Program-made: the position numbers and the translations under genes
The notes under the pieces: model-generated
Told to the model about the DNA's origin: nothing
The model's input: only the letters and a program-made list of their open reading frames with translations
Databases searched by the model: none
Part shown: piece after piece, positions 9,701 through 16,191 of the stretch
How positions within the stretch are numbered: the first letter of the stretch is position 1
How the letters are laid out: every line of letters starts with the position of its first letter
Source: Streptomyces sp. NBC_00554
Lineage (GTDB): Bacteria > Actinomycetota > Actinomycetes > Streptomycetales > Streptomycetaceae
Length of the DNA stretch: 64,000 bases
Assembly (NCBI RefSeq): GCF_041431135.1
Contig: NZ_CP107799.1
Location: 7,874,001-7,938,000 of the forward strand
Reading direction: 5' to 3'

Positions 9701-10299
9701 AGCAGCTCTCCGCCCTTTGTGTGCACGGCGACGAGGTAGTGGTACGTCCTGCCCTCGTCGCCGACCGGCGCGGGGGAGGCGGAACGGTCGGCGAAGGTCC
9801 GGGTGTCGCGGTCGACCGGGGCGAGAAGCGTCTCGGCGGTCGGCTTGAAGTCCTTCGTGGTGGAGCGGTGGACCTCGTACTCCAGAAGGTCCTTGCCCTG
9901 GTACGGAGTCCAGACGAGGTCGGCACCGGTGGCGTGCGCCGTGCGGGGTTCCTCGATCCGTACGCCGTCGGCCTCGCCCGCGACTGCCGGGCGGGCGGAG
10001 CCGGCGCCCCGGGTGCGGTCGAGGGCGATACCGGCGGGCTGTTCGCCCTTGAGCGGGTCCTCGTTCCTGTCGTCGCCGCGTTCACTGTTGGGACGCCAGC
10101 CGTCGCGTGGATCGCTGGTGTCGGGGCCGGAAACGGCGGTGGGTCTCGCCTTGTCCTGGACCGAGGGAGCCGCCGGAGCGGCGGCCACGATCATCGCCGA
10201 GGCCACGACGCCGATCACGGCGGTGCGGAGGCCGGAGCGGCGTAAGGGTCGGTGGAGGAAGGGGGCGAAGCGGATGTGGGTGCGGTCTGAGGTTGCCAT
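3343..10299 (-). CDS. Secreted RHS/YD-repeat polymorphic toxin with HINT domain and SCP1.201/DddA-like deaminase tip
   Basis: A 2318-residue polymorphic toxin. The start is the ATG at 10299, which has an AAGGAG site about 8 nt upstream and gives a clean signal peptide (residues 1-45). A fibronectin-like segment comes next, then a long RHS/YD shell from about residue 500 to 1890. The shell is interrupted near 1284-1413 by a golvesin-C-terminal-like module and closes with the core-end motif TGNRYAFAGGNPVSFVEIDG. A hydrophobic pretoxin segment and a Pro/Ala linker follow. A pretoxin HINT autoprotease spans about C2037 to the terminal HN at 2187. The last 130 residues form a cytidine-deaminase-fold toxin: H2255-x-E2257, then C2282-x-x-C2285 and LPSGATLTV, the pattern of the SCP1.201/DddA family. 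Likely released by HINT cleavage to deaminate DNA or RNA of competitors (family knowledge). No same-strand immunity gene follows. Confidence 0.92.
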   Translation of the reverse strand: MATSDRTHIRFAPFLHRPLRRSGLRTAVIGVVASAMIVAAAPAAPSVQDKARPTAVSGPDTSDPRDGWRPNSERGDDRNEDPLKGEQPAGIALDRTRGAGSARPAVAGEADGVRIEEPRTAHATGADLVWTPYQGKDLLEYEVHRSTTKDFKPTAETLLAPVDRDTRTFADRSASPAPVGDEGRTYHYLVAVHTKGGELLTSPVRAVELPAVGQVAQGGKLLAAPEAETYFLPYTPARVVPGETSTVEATLTNTTGTVWKKGERVLSYRWTLDGKDVTSLLNKDATPLPQDVPPGGSVTFDAQLKAPVLIDPLDKRLTFGLEWDLREKATGKWLSETDGVPPSKHQVTAEYPTSDQLGLEDFYSYAGKNTGAGSALMSNLYAGNAVWSYNAFSNPSLGFSTFLRLSYNSQDASSTPAGPGWSLQASSPVRLGTPLDFHPSALLPARITMTDGDGTSHVFSKNKKGEWDSPSGVHFKVRQLEKSCLLHPHEREAWEFLRPDRTRFLFDCQGYPSAMVDKNGNRMEFTYEQRLLGQKLLKYVTDAEGRRTLTVDYWEKGEPYSYLDKDGELRTGDHLLNPFIIDKVRSVTDISGRRVDFTFTEKGLLGRLTDGAGANDKLRKEFGFTYGKELDHPGIKLVQVTDPLGHATDLDYIGPHDDKDQLPYLGYTKSIKDRLGGLTGYRYADPDGHDGKAAQTVVTDAEGNPSTQLLDSYGRPVKLTNAKRQTTRLAWDADNNVTRLEENNGAARTWKYDPKTGYPLEVRDAEAVKNDRPAATLTYATGENGYIADLTQRVSPEGRIWRFGHDAVGNPTSVTDPKGVTTEPEGDYTSTSTYDARGRLTAATDANEHTTRFEDYDPSGYPRTIVDALGNRTRTTYDVRGNVTELEEANGATTTQTYDLFGRPLENRIPKDQEAGDFLVTPAPVYDRNDNTVEFTSPNGASSTSRFDAADQQVELVQPGDEAGDPLRRTTYTFDKVGNQLTSTQPKGTLTEDPDDYTTKITYNEIYQRIATEDAAGHRATAAYDGVGDLVEVVDARKAESQDPDDYTSRFRYDLDHRLLETTDATGNSTTSSYDWDGLTTATTDADGNRAELVLDARAALVEARTPHEKNGADTVFRTTRFEYDEAGNQTRVITPRGVETGGDPEDFAAETVYDELNRVKETLTPYDPDDERYNKPDRTTYQYDKVGRPVKVSAPPSEGQSVRNETRYSYFDTGWIRTSTDAFDIKSTYEYNELGQQIQNTLTSAGGSVSRTLNSSFYPSGALKSRSDNGVPVGLQVALVDNSDVNNTATQGTWDEVTAEGSYGFNAQTHAAGSGESRFVWQLNIPQNGDYTVYVRNPKVEGAAKDATYEIKHKDGTEEKTLDQTELPGEWRSLGKYAFEENAGQAVTLTDKATGVVVADAVRLVRDNSADTDNENKDFSYRYDANGNQTEITDRSPGVEVDRYTLGYDGINQLTKVVEHDGDTVRNTAELTYDANGNTLTTTHDLTWSKLEYDALDRVERITNAASPTAGDQQVTGLEYTSRGELAEETKPNGNVLTVDYYLDGATKRTSEKKSDGTVVAEHALTYNANGHKLEDVLKVMDADDHGDTVDNTYAYGYDPQDRIAKVTKTGDDEATEEYRHDAAGNVIRQTVDDTTTTHRYDRNRLLTSTEDGASSTYNYDPLGRLDTVSFGGETIQKYRYDGFDRPASITAGSGDAAKTTRMTYDAFDRTVKESQGSGDDAKTTLFTYLGITSLSLREEVTDESVTSFQYASWGQKLTQIKDEEDKDPETTQYAYHPHGDVEALTDKDGNTKATYGYTAYGKNDNAQFTGADKPGSGGEEPYNSYRFNGKRFDSTSGTYDMGFRTYDPGLNRFLTRDMYGGALADMGLTTDPFTGNRYAFAGGNPVSFVEIDGHLFGMSWSDIGHLALDVVGLIPAVGEIADLANCGWYAAEGNYVDAGLSCASAIPFAGYGASAAKAVKYGDEVIDAVDAANDVRRTADNALPPAGAAPPAGAAPPANAAPPANAAPAPAPANPVPAPAPPKVPEQPPSSGASCKVRNSFTPGTQVLMADGTTKAIEDILVGDRVAASDVETDDTRSRAVTATITGKGAKQLVTLTVDTDGRAGDATSTITATDGHPFWLPDVGRWVDAGDLKPGQWLSTGSGSWIQITAVDPWSAKATVHNLTVAGVHTYYVVAGGSPVLVHNGCGPDDLEEGLQQAADAANQFANPGGMTGALHLPGWNGPIPVSSGSRNLSPSYAGNLPPGATGQNFHHLEAQAAGAMRAQGATEARLFISGNYVCGGCTAALPTMLPSGATLTVIFRDAGGAIRQLPFLGR
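3739..4191 (-). other. Pretoxin HINT (intein-like) autoprocessing domain
   Basis: Begins at Cys 2037 followed by the motif NSFTPGTQVLMADGTTKAIE. It includes the block ending TDGHPFW and closes with VHNLTVAGVHTYYV and LVHNG, the C-terminal His-Asn of HINT domains. The Cys sits three residues before NSF, slightly further than in many pretoxin HINTs. Expected to cleave at the Asn and free the deaminase. Confidence 0.82.
4205..4355 (-). repeat. Pro/Ala linker repeat encoding PPAGAA/PPANAA units
   Basis: Low-complexity coding repeat: two PPAGAA-type units, two PPANAA-type units and an APAP-rich tail, between the hydrophobic pretoxin segment and the HINT domain. It is a likely flexible tether separating shell and toxin. 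Confidence 0.8.
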
Positions 10300-10681
10300 G
10301 TGGTGGGCTCCTTGTCCCCGTGGGCACAGCGGACGCACAGGAATCGCCAAGCGCACCTGTCCTATCAGGCTTCTCCAAAAGCTTGTCAAGGGCATGCAAA
10401 ATGGAAAGGTGAGTTCCGGACTGTGAACGATGTTGACGGGGCGTGACGTGTCAGCTCGCCGTCTCGTTGAGCACTTTCACCCCGCGCGCTGGGTGGTGAA
10501 CGGCGCGCCGCTCGATATGGGGGTGTGGGGGTGGCGTCGTGGAACATCCGTGCCTGGGGATTCGAATGCACGCACCAAAAAGCCACGTTGGAGTGAAGTC
10601 ACGCAGGATCGCTCACGGTTCACTCGCTGTGCGTAATCCTGACCGGGTCCCAAGCATGTCTCTTACGAGGGGTCCCCCACC
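10300..10681. other. Divergent intergenic region
   Basis: 382 bp between the divergently transcribed RHS toxin and LAETG surface protein genes, with no convincing coding sequence. It is AT-richer near 10375-10440. A repeated CACTCGC/GGTTCACTCGC-like stretch occurs near 10610-10630, close to the surface-protein start. Promoters for both genes must lie here, but no consensus -35/-10 pair could be assigned with confidence. Confidence 0.6.
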
Positions 10682-11584
10682 TTGAACGGCAACAACTTCC
10701 GCATGCCCGCACGCAGGTTCGCCACCGTCGCCGCCGCAACGGCTCTGGCCGCAGGTCCCGCCGCGCTCGCCGGCGCGGGGTCCGCGCACGCGACCGACGA
10801 CACCGGCGAGCAGGGCAGCGCGAGCGCCGTCGTGCTGCGCACCGGGCTCGACGTGTCCCTGCTCAACAGGACGGTGAACGTTCCGCTCGCCGTCTCCCTC
10901 AACGAGGTGCGGGCGCCGCAGAGCTCCGAAAAGACCGCGCTCACCGCCCAGTTGGAGGGCGTCGACGGCGGGCAGCCGTTCAGTGTGCTCGGTGCGGAGG
11001 TCGCTGCCGCGAAGGCGACGGTGTCCGCTCAAAAGGCCGAGGGGTACACGAACCTCGCCCATGCGAAGGTCCATGTTCCCGGGCTTCCGCTGCTCTCCCT
11101 CATCGAGGTCGAGTCGGTCGCGTCCCGGGCGACCTGTGAGGCGGGCGAGAAGCCCGTGGCCACGTCGAATCTGCTGGGCGGGGTCACTGTCCTCGGCAAG
11201 AAGGTGACGCTGTCCGCCGGCGGGCCGACCGTGGTGGAGGTACCCGGGGTCGGCTCGGTTCGCCTCGACCTCTCCAAGACGTCGACCACGTCCCGTACGG
11301 CGGCCGCGTCCGCGCTCGAACTCAAGGTGTCCATCAACCCGTTGAAGCTGAATGTGGCCGAGGTGGAGGGGACGGTGACTCTGGCGGGGGCGACGTGTGA
11401 GGCGCCGGTCGTGTCGTCCGACGACGCCCCGGTGGCGGACGTGAAGCCGCAGGGGGCGCCTGCGGAGGCGGGGCTTGCGGAGACGGGAGGTGGGGCGATG
11501 ACGCCGTATGTGGTGGGTGGGGCGGTTGTGTTGCTTGCGGTGGGTGGGGGAGCGGTGGCTTTGGGGCGGCGTAGTCGGGGGTGA
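10682..11584 (+). CDS. Secreted LAETG-anchored (sortase substrate) surface protein
   Basis: A 300-residue exported protein: Arg-containing n-region, hydrophobic core and an AHA signal-peptidase site near residue 38, then a Ser/Thr/Val-rich beta-type ectodomain. A cell-wall sorting signal follows: LAETG, a hydrophobic span VVGGAVVLLAVGG and a basic RRSRG tail. LAxTG is the motif of streptomycete class E sortases. The TTG at 10682 follows GAGGGG at a workable distance; an ATG seven codons later is an alternative start. Function of the ectodomain is unknown. Ends in the long inverted repeat shared with cobC. Confidence 0.82.
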   Translation: MNGNNFRMPARRFATVAAATALAAGPAALAGAGSAHATDDTGEQGSASAVVLRTGLDVSLLNRTVNVPLAVSLNEVRAPQSSEKTALTAQLEGVDGGQPFSVLGAEVAAAKATVSAQKAEGYTNLAHAKVHVPGLPLLSLIEVESVASRATCEAGEKPVATSNLLGGVTVLGKKVTLSAGGPTVVEVPGVGSVRLDLSKTSTTSRTAAASALELKVSINPLKLNVAEVEGTVTLAGATCEAPVVSSDDAPVADVKPQGAPAEAGLAETGGGAMTPYVVGGAVVLLAVGGGAVALGRRSRG

Positions 11585-11591
11585 GGGAGGG

Positions 11592-11787
11592 TTTTTCGCC
11601 CCCTCCGCCCCTACCCGTCCCGTTCCTGGGGGCTGCCGCCCCCAGACCCCCGCTGTCGGCCTGGACGGCCTCGTCCTCAAACGCCGGACGGGCTAAAGAT
11701 GTTTAGCCCCTCCGGCGTTTGAGGAGCGGGGGTTTGGGGGCGGAGCCCCCAAGTGACGGGAATGGGAAGGGGCGGAGGGGGCGAAAA
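11592..11787. repeat. Long inverted repeat / bidirectional terminator of a dispersed family
   Basis: Two imperfect copies of one ~90-105 bp element head-to-head (about 11592-11697 and 11701-11787) with a tiny spacer. Each contains CCGGCGTTTGAGGA, a GGGGGCGGAGCCCCC-like palindrome and GGGGCGGAGGGGGCGAA. Lies between the convergent surface-protein and cobC genes and should form a very long hairpin. The same element occurs in frame inside cobB (20555-20656). Confidence 0.85.
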
Positions 11788-11797
11788 CCCACCCACC

Positions 11798-12931
11798 TCA
11801 ACCCCCAACCACCGTCACCGCCCGATCCAGCGCCAGCAGAAACCCATTCACAGTCACCCGGTCCCGAACCGCCAGCCGGATCCACTCCTCGCCCAGCCCG
11901 GGAAACGTGTCCCCCCGCCGCACGGCGAACCCGAGCCCCCGCAACTGACGCCGCACAAGGGCAGCCCCACGAATCCGCACCAGCACGAACGGCCCCTCCG
12001 CAGGCTCCACCACCCACAACCCGTCCACCTCGAACTCCTTGAGCCCAGCCACCAGATGGGCCCGATCCGCCGCAACCCGGTGGGCAGCGTGGGCGGCCTC
12101 CGCGAGCGCCCGGGAGGACACACACGCCGAGGCCGCAGCAAGCGCGGGCGTGGACACCGGCCACAACGGCTGGGCGCGCTCCAGCTCGACGATCGTCTCG
12201 GGGGCGGCGAGGACGTAGCCGATCCGCAGCCCGGCCAGCCCCCACGTCTTGGTGAGGCTGCGCAACACCACGAGCCCGGGCACATCCGTCCGCCCGGCAA
12301 GCGCCTCCCGCTCATCCGGCACGGCGTCCATGAACGCCTCGTCGACGACCAACGTCCGCCAGGGCCGGGCGAGTTCGGCGATCAGGCGAGCCGGATGCAG
12401 TACGGACGTCGGATTGGTCGGGTTCCCGATCACGACGAGATCCGCGTCCTCGGGAACGGCCGCAGGGTCGAGCCGGAACCCGTCCTCCGCGCGGAGCAGG
12501 ACACGGTCGACGGAGTGCCCGGCGTCCCGAAGCGCCGCCTCGGGCTCGGTGAACTGCGGATGCACGACCACGGGCCGGCGCACCTTCAGGGCGCGCGCGA
12601 GCAGCACAAAGGCCTCGGCGGCACCTGCGGTGAGCAGCACCCGCTCGACGGGCAGTCCGTGCCGCGCAGCCACCGCGGCCCGCGCCTCCCGCCCGTCGGG
12701 GTAGGCCGCGAGCCCGGTCAGCGAGGCGGCGATCCGCTCGCGCAGCCACTCGGGGGGCGTGTCGGCGCGGACGTTCACGGCGAGATCGACGAGCGCCGAA
12801 CCGTCGTCGCGCACCTCGGCGTCCCCGTGGTGCCGCAGATCGTGTGCGTCGCCGTCGGACGCGCCCTCAGTGTGCGTGGGAGTGTGCATGGCCGCCATGG
12901 TGGTGTCCGTGGTGTCCGTGTTGGTGGTCAC
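11798..12931 (-). CDS. cobC: CobC-type PLP enzyme, threonine-phosphate decarboxylase-like
   Basis: A 377-residue class I/II aminotransferase fold related to histidinol-phosphate aminotransferase. In cobalamin clusters this type decarboxylates L-threonine phosphate to aminopropanol phosphate for CobD. Visible motifs are the N-terminal AVNVRADTPPEWL, GNPTNPTSVL, and the PLP lysine in LRSLTKTWGLAGLRIGY. Last gene of the cobM run. The start is uncertain: GTG 12931 overlaps the cbiX tail by 65 nt, while ATG 12898 or 12889 would reduce the overlap. None has an obvious Shine-Dalgarno, so translation is probably coupled to cbiX. Confidence 0.85.
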   Translation of the reverse strand: MTTNTDTTDTTMAAMHTPTHTEGASDGDAHDLRHHGDAEVRDDGSALVDLAVNVRADTPPEWLRERIAASLTGLAAYPDGREARAAVAARHGLPVERVLLTAGAAEAFVLLARALKVRRPVVVHPQFTEPEAALRDAGHSVDRVLLRAEDGFRLDPAAVPEDADLVVIGNPTNPTSVLHPARLIAELARPWRTLVVDEAFMDAVPDEREALAGRTDVPGLVVLRSLTKTWGLAGLRIGYVLAAPETIVELERAQPLWPVSTPALAAASACVSSRALAEAAHAAHRVAADRAHLVAGLKEFEVDGLWVVEPAEGPFVLVRIRGAALVRRQLRGLGFAVRRGDTFPGLGEEWIRLAVRDRVTVNGFLLALDRAVTVVGG

Positions 12932-13805
12932 CGTCGTCGTCGGGGTGGAAGTGCGGTTGCTGGGGCAGACCGACCTTGTCCTCGAAGCCGGGCAGGGCGA
13001 TGCGGTAGACGCAGGAGTCGCAGTTCATCCGCAGGTCGCCCCGCACGGCCTCGCGGTAACGCTCCATGACCAGGTCGAGCAACTCCGGCTCGGGACCGAT
13101 GACATCGGCGGAACGCACCTCGACCTCCGGATGCGCGGCCGCCCAGCCCTCGGTCTGCTGGCGCACCCGCTCGGGCAGGATGCCGGTGAAGAGGAAGTAG
13201 GGGAGTACGACGATCCGGCGCGCGCCCAGCTTCACGCAGCGGTCGAGCCCGGACGGCACGTCGGGCGCGGCCAGCGACACGAACGCCGTCTCGACGCCCG
13301 CGTAACCCCGGCCCTCCCACAGCAGCCGCGCCGCCTTGAGCACCTCGGCGTTGGCGTCCGGGTCGGTGGAACCGCGCCCCACCAGCAGGACGGTCACATC
13401 GGCCCGGTCCTCGGGCGCACGGGAAGTGGAGCCGAGGGCCTCGTCGAGGCGCCGCTCGAGGACGGCGAGGAGCGCCGGGTGCGGGCCCAGCGGACGCCCG
13501 TAGGTGTACGAGATCCCGGGGTGCCGTTCCTTCTCACGGGCCAGCGCCGCCGGGATGTCCCCCTTGGCGTGCCCGGCGGACACCAGCATCAGCGGAACGG
13601 CGGCGAAACGCCGTACCCCCTGCTCGACCAGTTCGGCCACGGCGTCACCCAGCGGCGGTGGGGACAGCTCGATGAACCCGCCCGCGACGGGCAGTTCGGG
13701 GTGCCGGCGCCCCAACTCCCGTACGAAGTCACGGAAGGCCTCGGCTCCGGCCTCATCCCGGGTGCCGTGTCCGGCGATCAGCAGGGCGGGGGACGGGGTG
13801 GTCAC
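12867..13805 (-). CDS. cbiX: Sirohydrochlorin chelatase (CbiX-type) with His-rich tail
   Basis: A 312-residue two-domain chelatase that inserts cobalt or iron into sirohydrochlorin. The N-terminal domain starts with LLIAGHGTRDEAG (metal-binding His) and contains SAGHAKGDIP. The second half repeats the fold (VTVLLVGRGSTDPDAN, LPYFLFTGILPERV). The last ~26 residues are strongly His-rich (about half His), typical of metal storage or sensing tails, and are encoded in DNA that overlaps the start of cobC in another frame. A GTGA overlap couples it to cobH. Confidence 0.9.
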   Translation of the reverse strand: MTTPSPALLIAGHGTRDEAGAEAFRDFVRELGRRHPELPVAGGFIELSPPPLGDAVAELVEQGVRRFAAVPLMLVSAGHAKGDIPAALAREKERHPGISYTYGRPLGPHPALLAVLERRLDEALGSTSRAPEDRADVTVLLVGRGSTDPDANAEVLKAARLLWEGRGYAGVETAFVSLAAPDVPSGLDRCVKLGARRIVVLPYFLFTGILPERVRQQTEGWAAAHPEVEVRSADVIGPEPELLDLVMERYREAVRGDLRMNCDSCVYRIALPGFEDKVGLPQQPHFHPDDDGDHQHGHHGHHHGGHAHSHAH

Positions 13806-14422
13806 GATTTCTCCTTAGAGGGCTCGAAAGCCTTGGAAACGGGGTGGTACAGGAGGGCGTTGAGCGCCGCCGCGGCGACCGCGGAGCCGCCCTTCTCGGA
13901 CACGTTGCTGACCGAGGGCAGCCCGCTCTCGCGCAACGCGGCCTTGGACTCGGCCGCGCCGACGAAACCGACGGGCAGACCGATGACGAGCGCCGGGTCG
14001 GCGTTCAGGGTCAGCAGTTCCTCCAGAGCGGTCGGCGCACAGCCGATCACCCAGAGGGCGCCGGGCCCGACGTCCTCGTACGCGAGCCGGATCGCGTGCG
14101 CCGAACGGGTCAGCCCCGGACCGGACTTGGCGTCCTTGAGCCGGCAGACGGTGTCGCGGCGGGTGATGCCCGCCGCGACCATCTCGACGTCGACGACGAC
14201 GGGCGCACCGGCGTGCAGCGCGGCATGCGCCCGCTCCAGGGCGTGTTCGTCGGTGACGAGGTCCGCCGCGTAGTCGAGGTCGGCCGCGGAGTGGATGACC
14301 CGTTCCACGACCGCCCGCGTCAGCGGCGGGAAGTGCGAGGTGTCCAGGCGCGTGCGCAGCCGCCGGAAGGACTCCTGCTCGATGGGGTGCACCACACGTG
14401 TCACCCCGGTCGTAGCGCTCAC
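13802..14422 (-). CDS. cobH: Precorrin-8X methylmutase
   Basis: A 206-residue enzyme moving the C11 methyl to C12 to give hydrogenobyrinic (or cobyrinic) acid. It contains the catalytic-His segment VERVIHSAADLDYA, VVVDVEMVAAGI and the C-terminal GLPVGFVGAAESK block typical of CobH/CbiC, at normal length. GTG start in a GTGA overlap with the upstream cbiG-cobJ stop. Confidence 0.95.
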   Translation of the reverse strand: MSATTGVTRVVHPIEQESFRRLRTRLDTSHFPPLTRAVVERVIHSAADLDYAADLVTDEHALERAHAALHAGAPVVVDVEMVAAGITRRDTVCRLKDAKSGPGLTRSAHAIRLAYEDVGPGALWVIGCAPTALEELLTLNADPALVIGLPVGFVGAAESKAALRESGLPSVSNVSEKGGSAVAAAALNALLYHPVSKAFEPSKEKS

Positions 14423-16191
14423 TTGGCCTCCTCCTGCCAGCGGTAGCCGCGCGGCGTCACCATACGGCCGGCGATCTCACGGGTCGCCGTGTTGCCCACG
14501 GTCACCACGGTCATCATGTCCACCGTCGCCGGGTCGAGTCCCGAGAGCGTGGTGAGACGACTGGATTCGTCCGGCCGTGAAGCGTTCCGTACGACACCGA
14601 CCGGCGTTGTCGGCTCCCGGTGCTCGCCGAGGATCCCCAGCGCCTTCGGAAGCTGCCAGTCCCGGCCCCGGCTGCGCGGGTTGTAGAACGTCACGACGAT
14701 GTCGGCCTCGGCCGCCGCCCGTACCCGCCGCTCGATGACCTCCCACGGTGTGTGCAGATCGGAGAGGCTGATCGACACATGGTCGTGCCCGAGCGGCGCT
14801 CCCAGGATCGCCGCCGCCGCCAGCGCGGCCGTCACCCCGGGCACCCCGACCACGTCGATGTCGTCGGACGCCTCGGCCAGCGCGGGCGACGCCATCGCGT
14901 ACACCCCCGCGTCCCCGCTGCCGATCAGCGCGACGGCCTGCCCGCGCCGGGCCTCCGCGACCGCCGTACGCGCCCGCTCCTCCTCGGCCCCGAGCCCCGA
15001 CTCCAGGACCCGGGTACCCGGGCGCAGCAGATCGCGGATCTGGTCGACGTACTGGTCGAGCCCGACGAGCACGGACGCCCGCCGCAGCTCCGCCTTCGCA
15101 CGCGGCGTCAGCAGATCACGGGCGCCGGGCCCGAGCCCGACCACCGCGAGCCGGCCGCGCGCGACCCGGCGTACGACCGCACAGGTCGCCATCGCCGGCT
15201 GCCCGTCCGCCCGTACGGACTTCCGCTTGGGCACGAGGAGTTCACCCCCGCCCGCGAGCGCCGCAGCCTCCGCGACAGAGGGAGTACCGACGGCGGCGAG
15301 CGGCGCCTCGGACGGGTTCGGCACCTCGACGCCCGCCAACTCCTCGGCGCCGTACGTCACCACCGGCACCCCGAGCCGCTCGGCCGCCCCCACGATGCCC
15401 GGCTCCCCGGCCTTGGCATCGACGGTCGCGAACTCGGCAACGGACTTCGCCGACAACCCGGCGTCCCGCAGGGCGTCTTGGACGAGCCCGAGGACTTCGT
15501 CGACGGGGGCACCCTTGGAGGCGCCGACCCCGACGACGAGGGAGGGCGGACGGAGGACCACTTCATGGTCGGCGGGCTCAAGGACACGGTCGGTGAGGAA
15601 GATCCGGTACCGCTCGTCCCGCTGGGCGATGGGGGTCCCCCCGCTCGAGCGAAGCCGAGAGTGGGGGAGGCTGGGCACAGCCTCCAGTGCCGGGCTCCCC
15701 ACATTCGACGGCAGCGCAGGCAGAGGCCAACTGACCGACGCCTCCAGCGCAATGGGCTCCCCGTCCAACATGGCCCGAGAAACCCCGGCGACATCCCCCT
15801 CCACCGGGAACCCGAGCGTATCCAGCCCAGGAATCCCCACCGCATCCGTCGCGGTAGTCACCACAGGCTCGGCCCCGAGCAACTCACCCACCTCGCGGGC
15901 GAGTTCATTCGCACCACCCCCGTGGCCCCCCACGAGGGACACGGCAAACCGCCCGCCCTCATCGACGCACACGACCCCCGGGTCGGACGCCTTGTCGCTC
16001 AACAGCGGCGCGACAAGCCGCACAACCGCCCCCGTCGCAAGAAAACACACCACCTGGTCGCACTCGGCGAACGCCCGCCGAACGGCGTCCCCGACGGACC
16101 CGTCGTACACCCGCGCACGCGTGGGCCAGGCCGCGGCCAGCCGGTCACGGGCAGCCGCGCCCGCCGCTGTCGCGGAAATCAGGCCGATCAC
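14419..16191 (-). CDS. cobJ: CbiG-CobJ fusion: cobalamin protein CbiG plus precorrin-3B C17-methyltransferase
   Basis: A 590-residue bifunctional protein. Residues 1 to ~340 are CbiG-like: GLISATAAG start, ATGAVVRLVAPLL, SLVGGHGGGANELA, TTATDAVGIPGLD, then the C-terminal GVGASKGAP and VAEFATVDAKAGE segment. CbiG opens the C20 lactone of the cobalt intermediate. Residues ~345-590 are the SAM methyltransferase CobJ/CbiH with VVGLGPGARDLLTP, GSGDAGVYAMASP and FYNPRSRGRDWQ. The start is GTG 16191, overlapping the cobL stop (GTGA). A palindromic intergenic-type repeat is retained in frame in the CbiG half (15630-15670). Confidence 0.93.
   Translation of the reverse strand: MIGLISATAAGAAARDRLAAAWPTRARVYDGSVGDAVRRAFAECDQVVCFLATGAVVRLVAPLLSDKASDPGVVCVDEGGRFAVSLVGGHGGGANELAREVGELLGAEPVVTTATDAVGIPGLDTLGFPVEGDVAGVSRAMLDGEPIALEASVSWPLPALPSNVGSPALEAVPSLPHSRLRSSGGTPIAQRDERYRIFLTDRVLEPADHEVVLRPPSLVVGVGASKGAPVDEVLGLVQDALRDAGLSAKSVAEFATVDAKAGEPGIVGAAERLGVPVVTYGAEELAGVEVPNPSEAPLAAVGTPSVAEAAALAGGGELLVPKRKSVRADGQPAMATCAVVRRVARGRLAVVGLGPGARDLLTPRAKAELRRASVLVGLDQYVDQIRDLLRPGTRVLESGLGAEEERARTAVAEARRGQAVALIGSGDAGVYAMASPALAEASDDIDVVGVPGVTAALAAAAILGAPLGHDHVSISLSDLHTPWEVIERRVRAAAEADIVVTFYNPRSRGRDWQLPKALGILGEHREPTTPVGVVRNASRPDESSRLTTLSGLDPATVDMMTVVTVGNTATREIAGRMVTPRGYRWQEEAK
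15630..15670. repeat. Palindromic intergenic-type repeat, in frame within the CbiG half
   Basis: A hairpin-forming unit, GGGGGTCCCCCC then GCTCGAGCGAAGCCGAGAG then TGGGGGA, of a form seen many times between genes in streptomycetes. Here it adds roughly SLPHSRLRSSGGTPIAQRDE to CbiG without breaking the frame. Confidence 0.8.

Noticed and set aside
3364..10245. A 2293-codon open frame antisense to the RHS toxin gene
   Set aside because: Low-complexity Arg/Gly/Val sequence with no motifs; it is a GC-bias shadow of the real gene on the other strand.
3343..10299. Tandem DNA repeats in the YD-repeat region
   Set aside because: The repeats are protein-level YD units that have diverged at the nucleotide level; no mobile or CRISPR-like periodic spacing.
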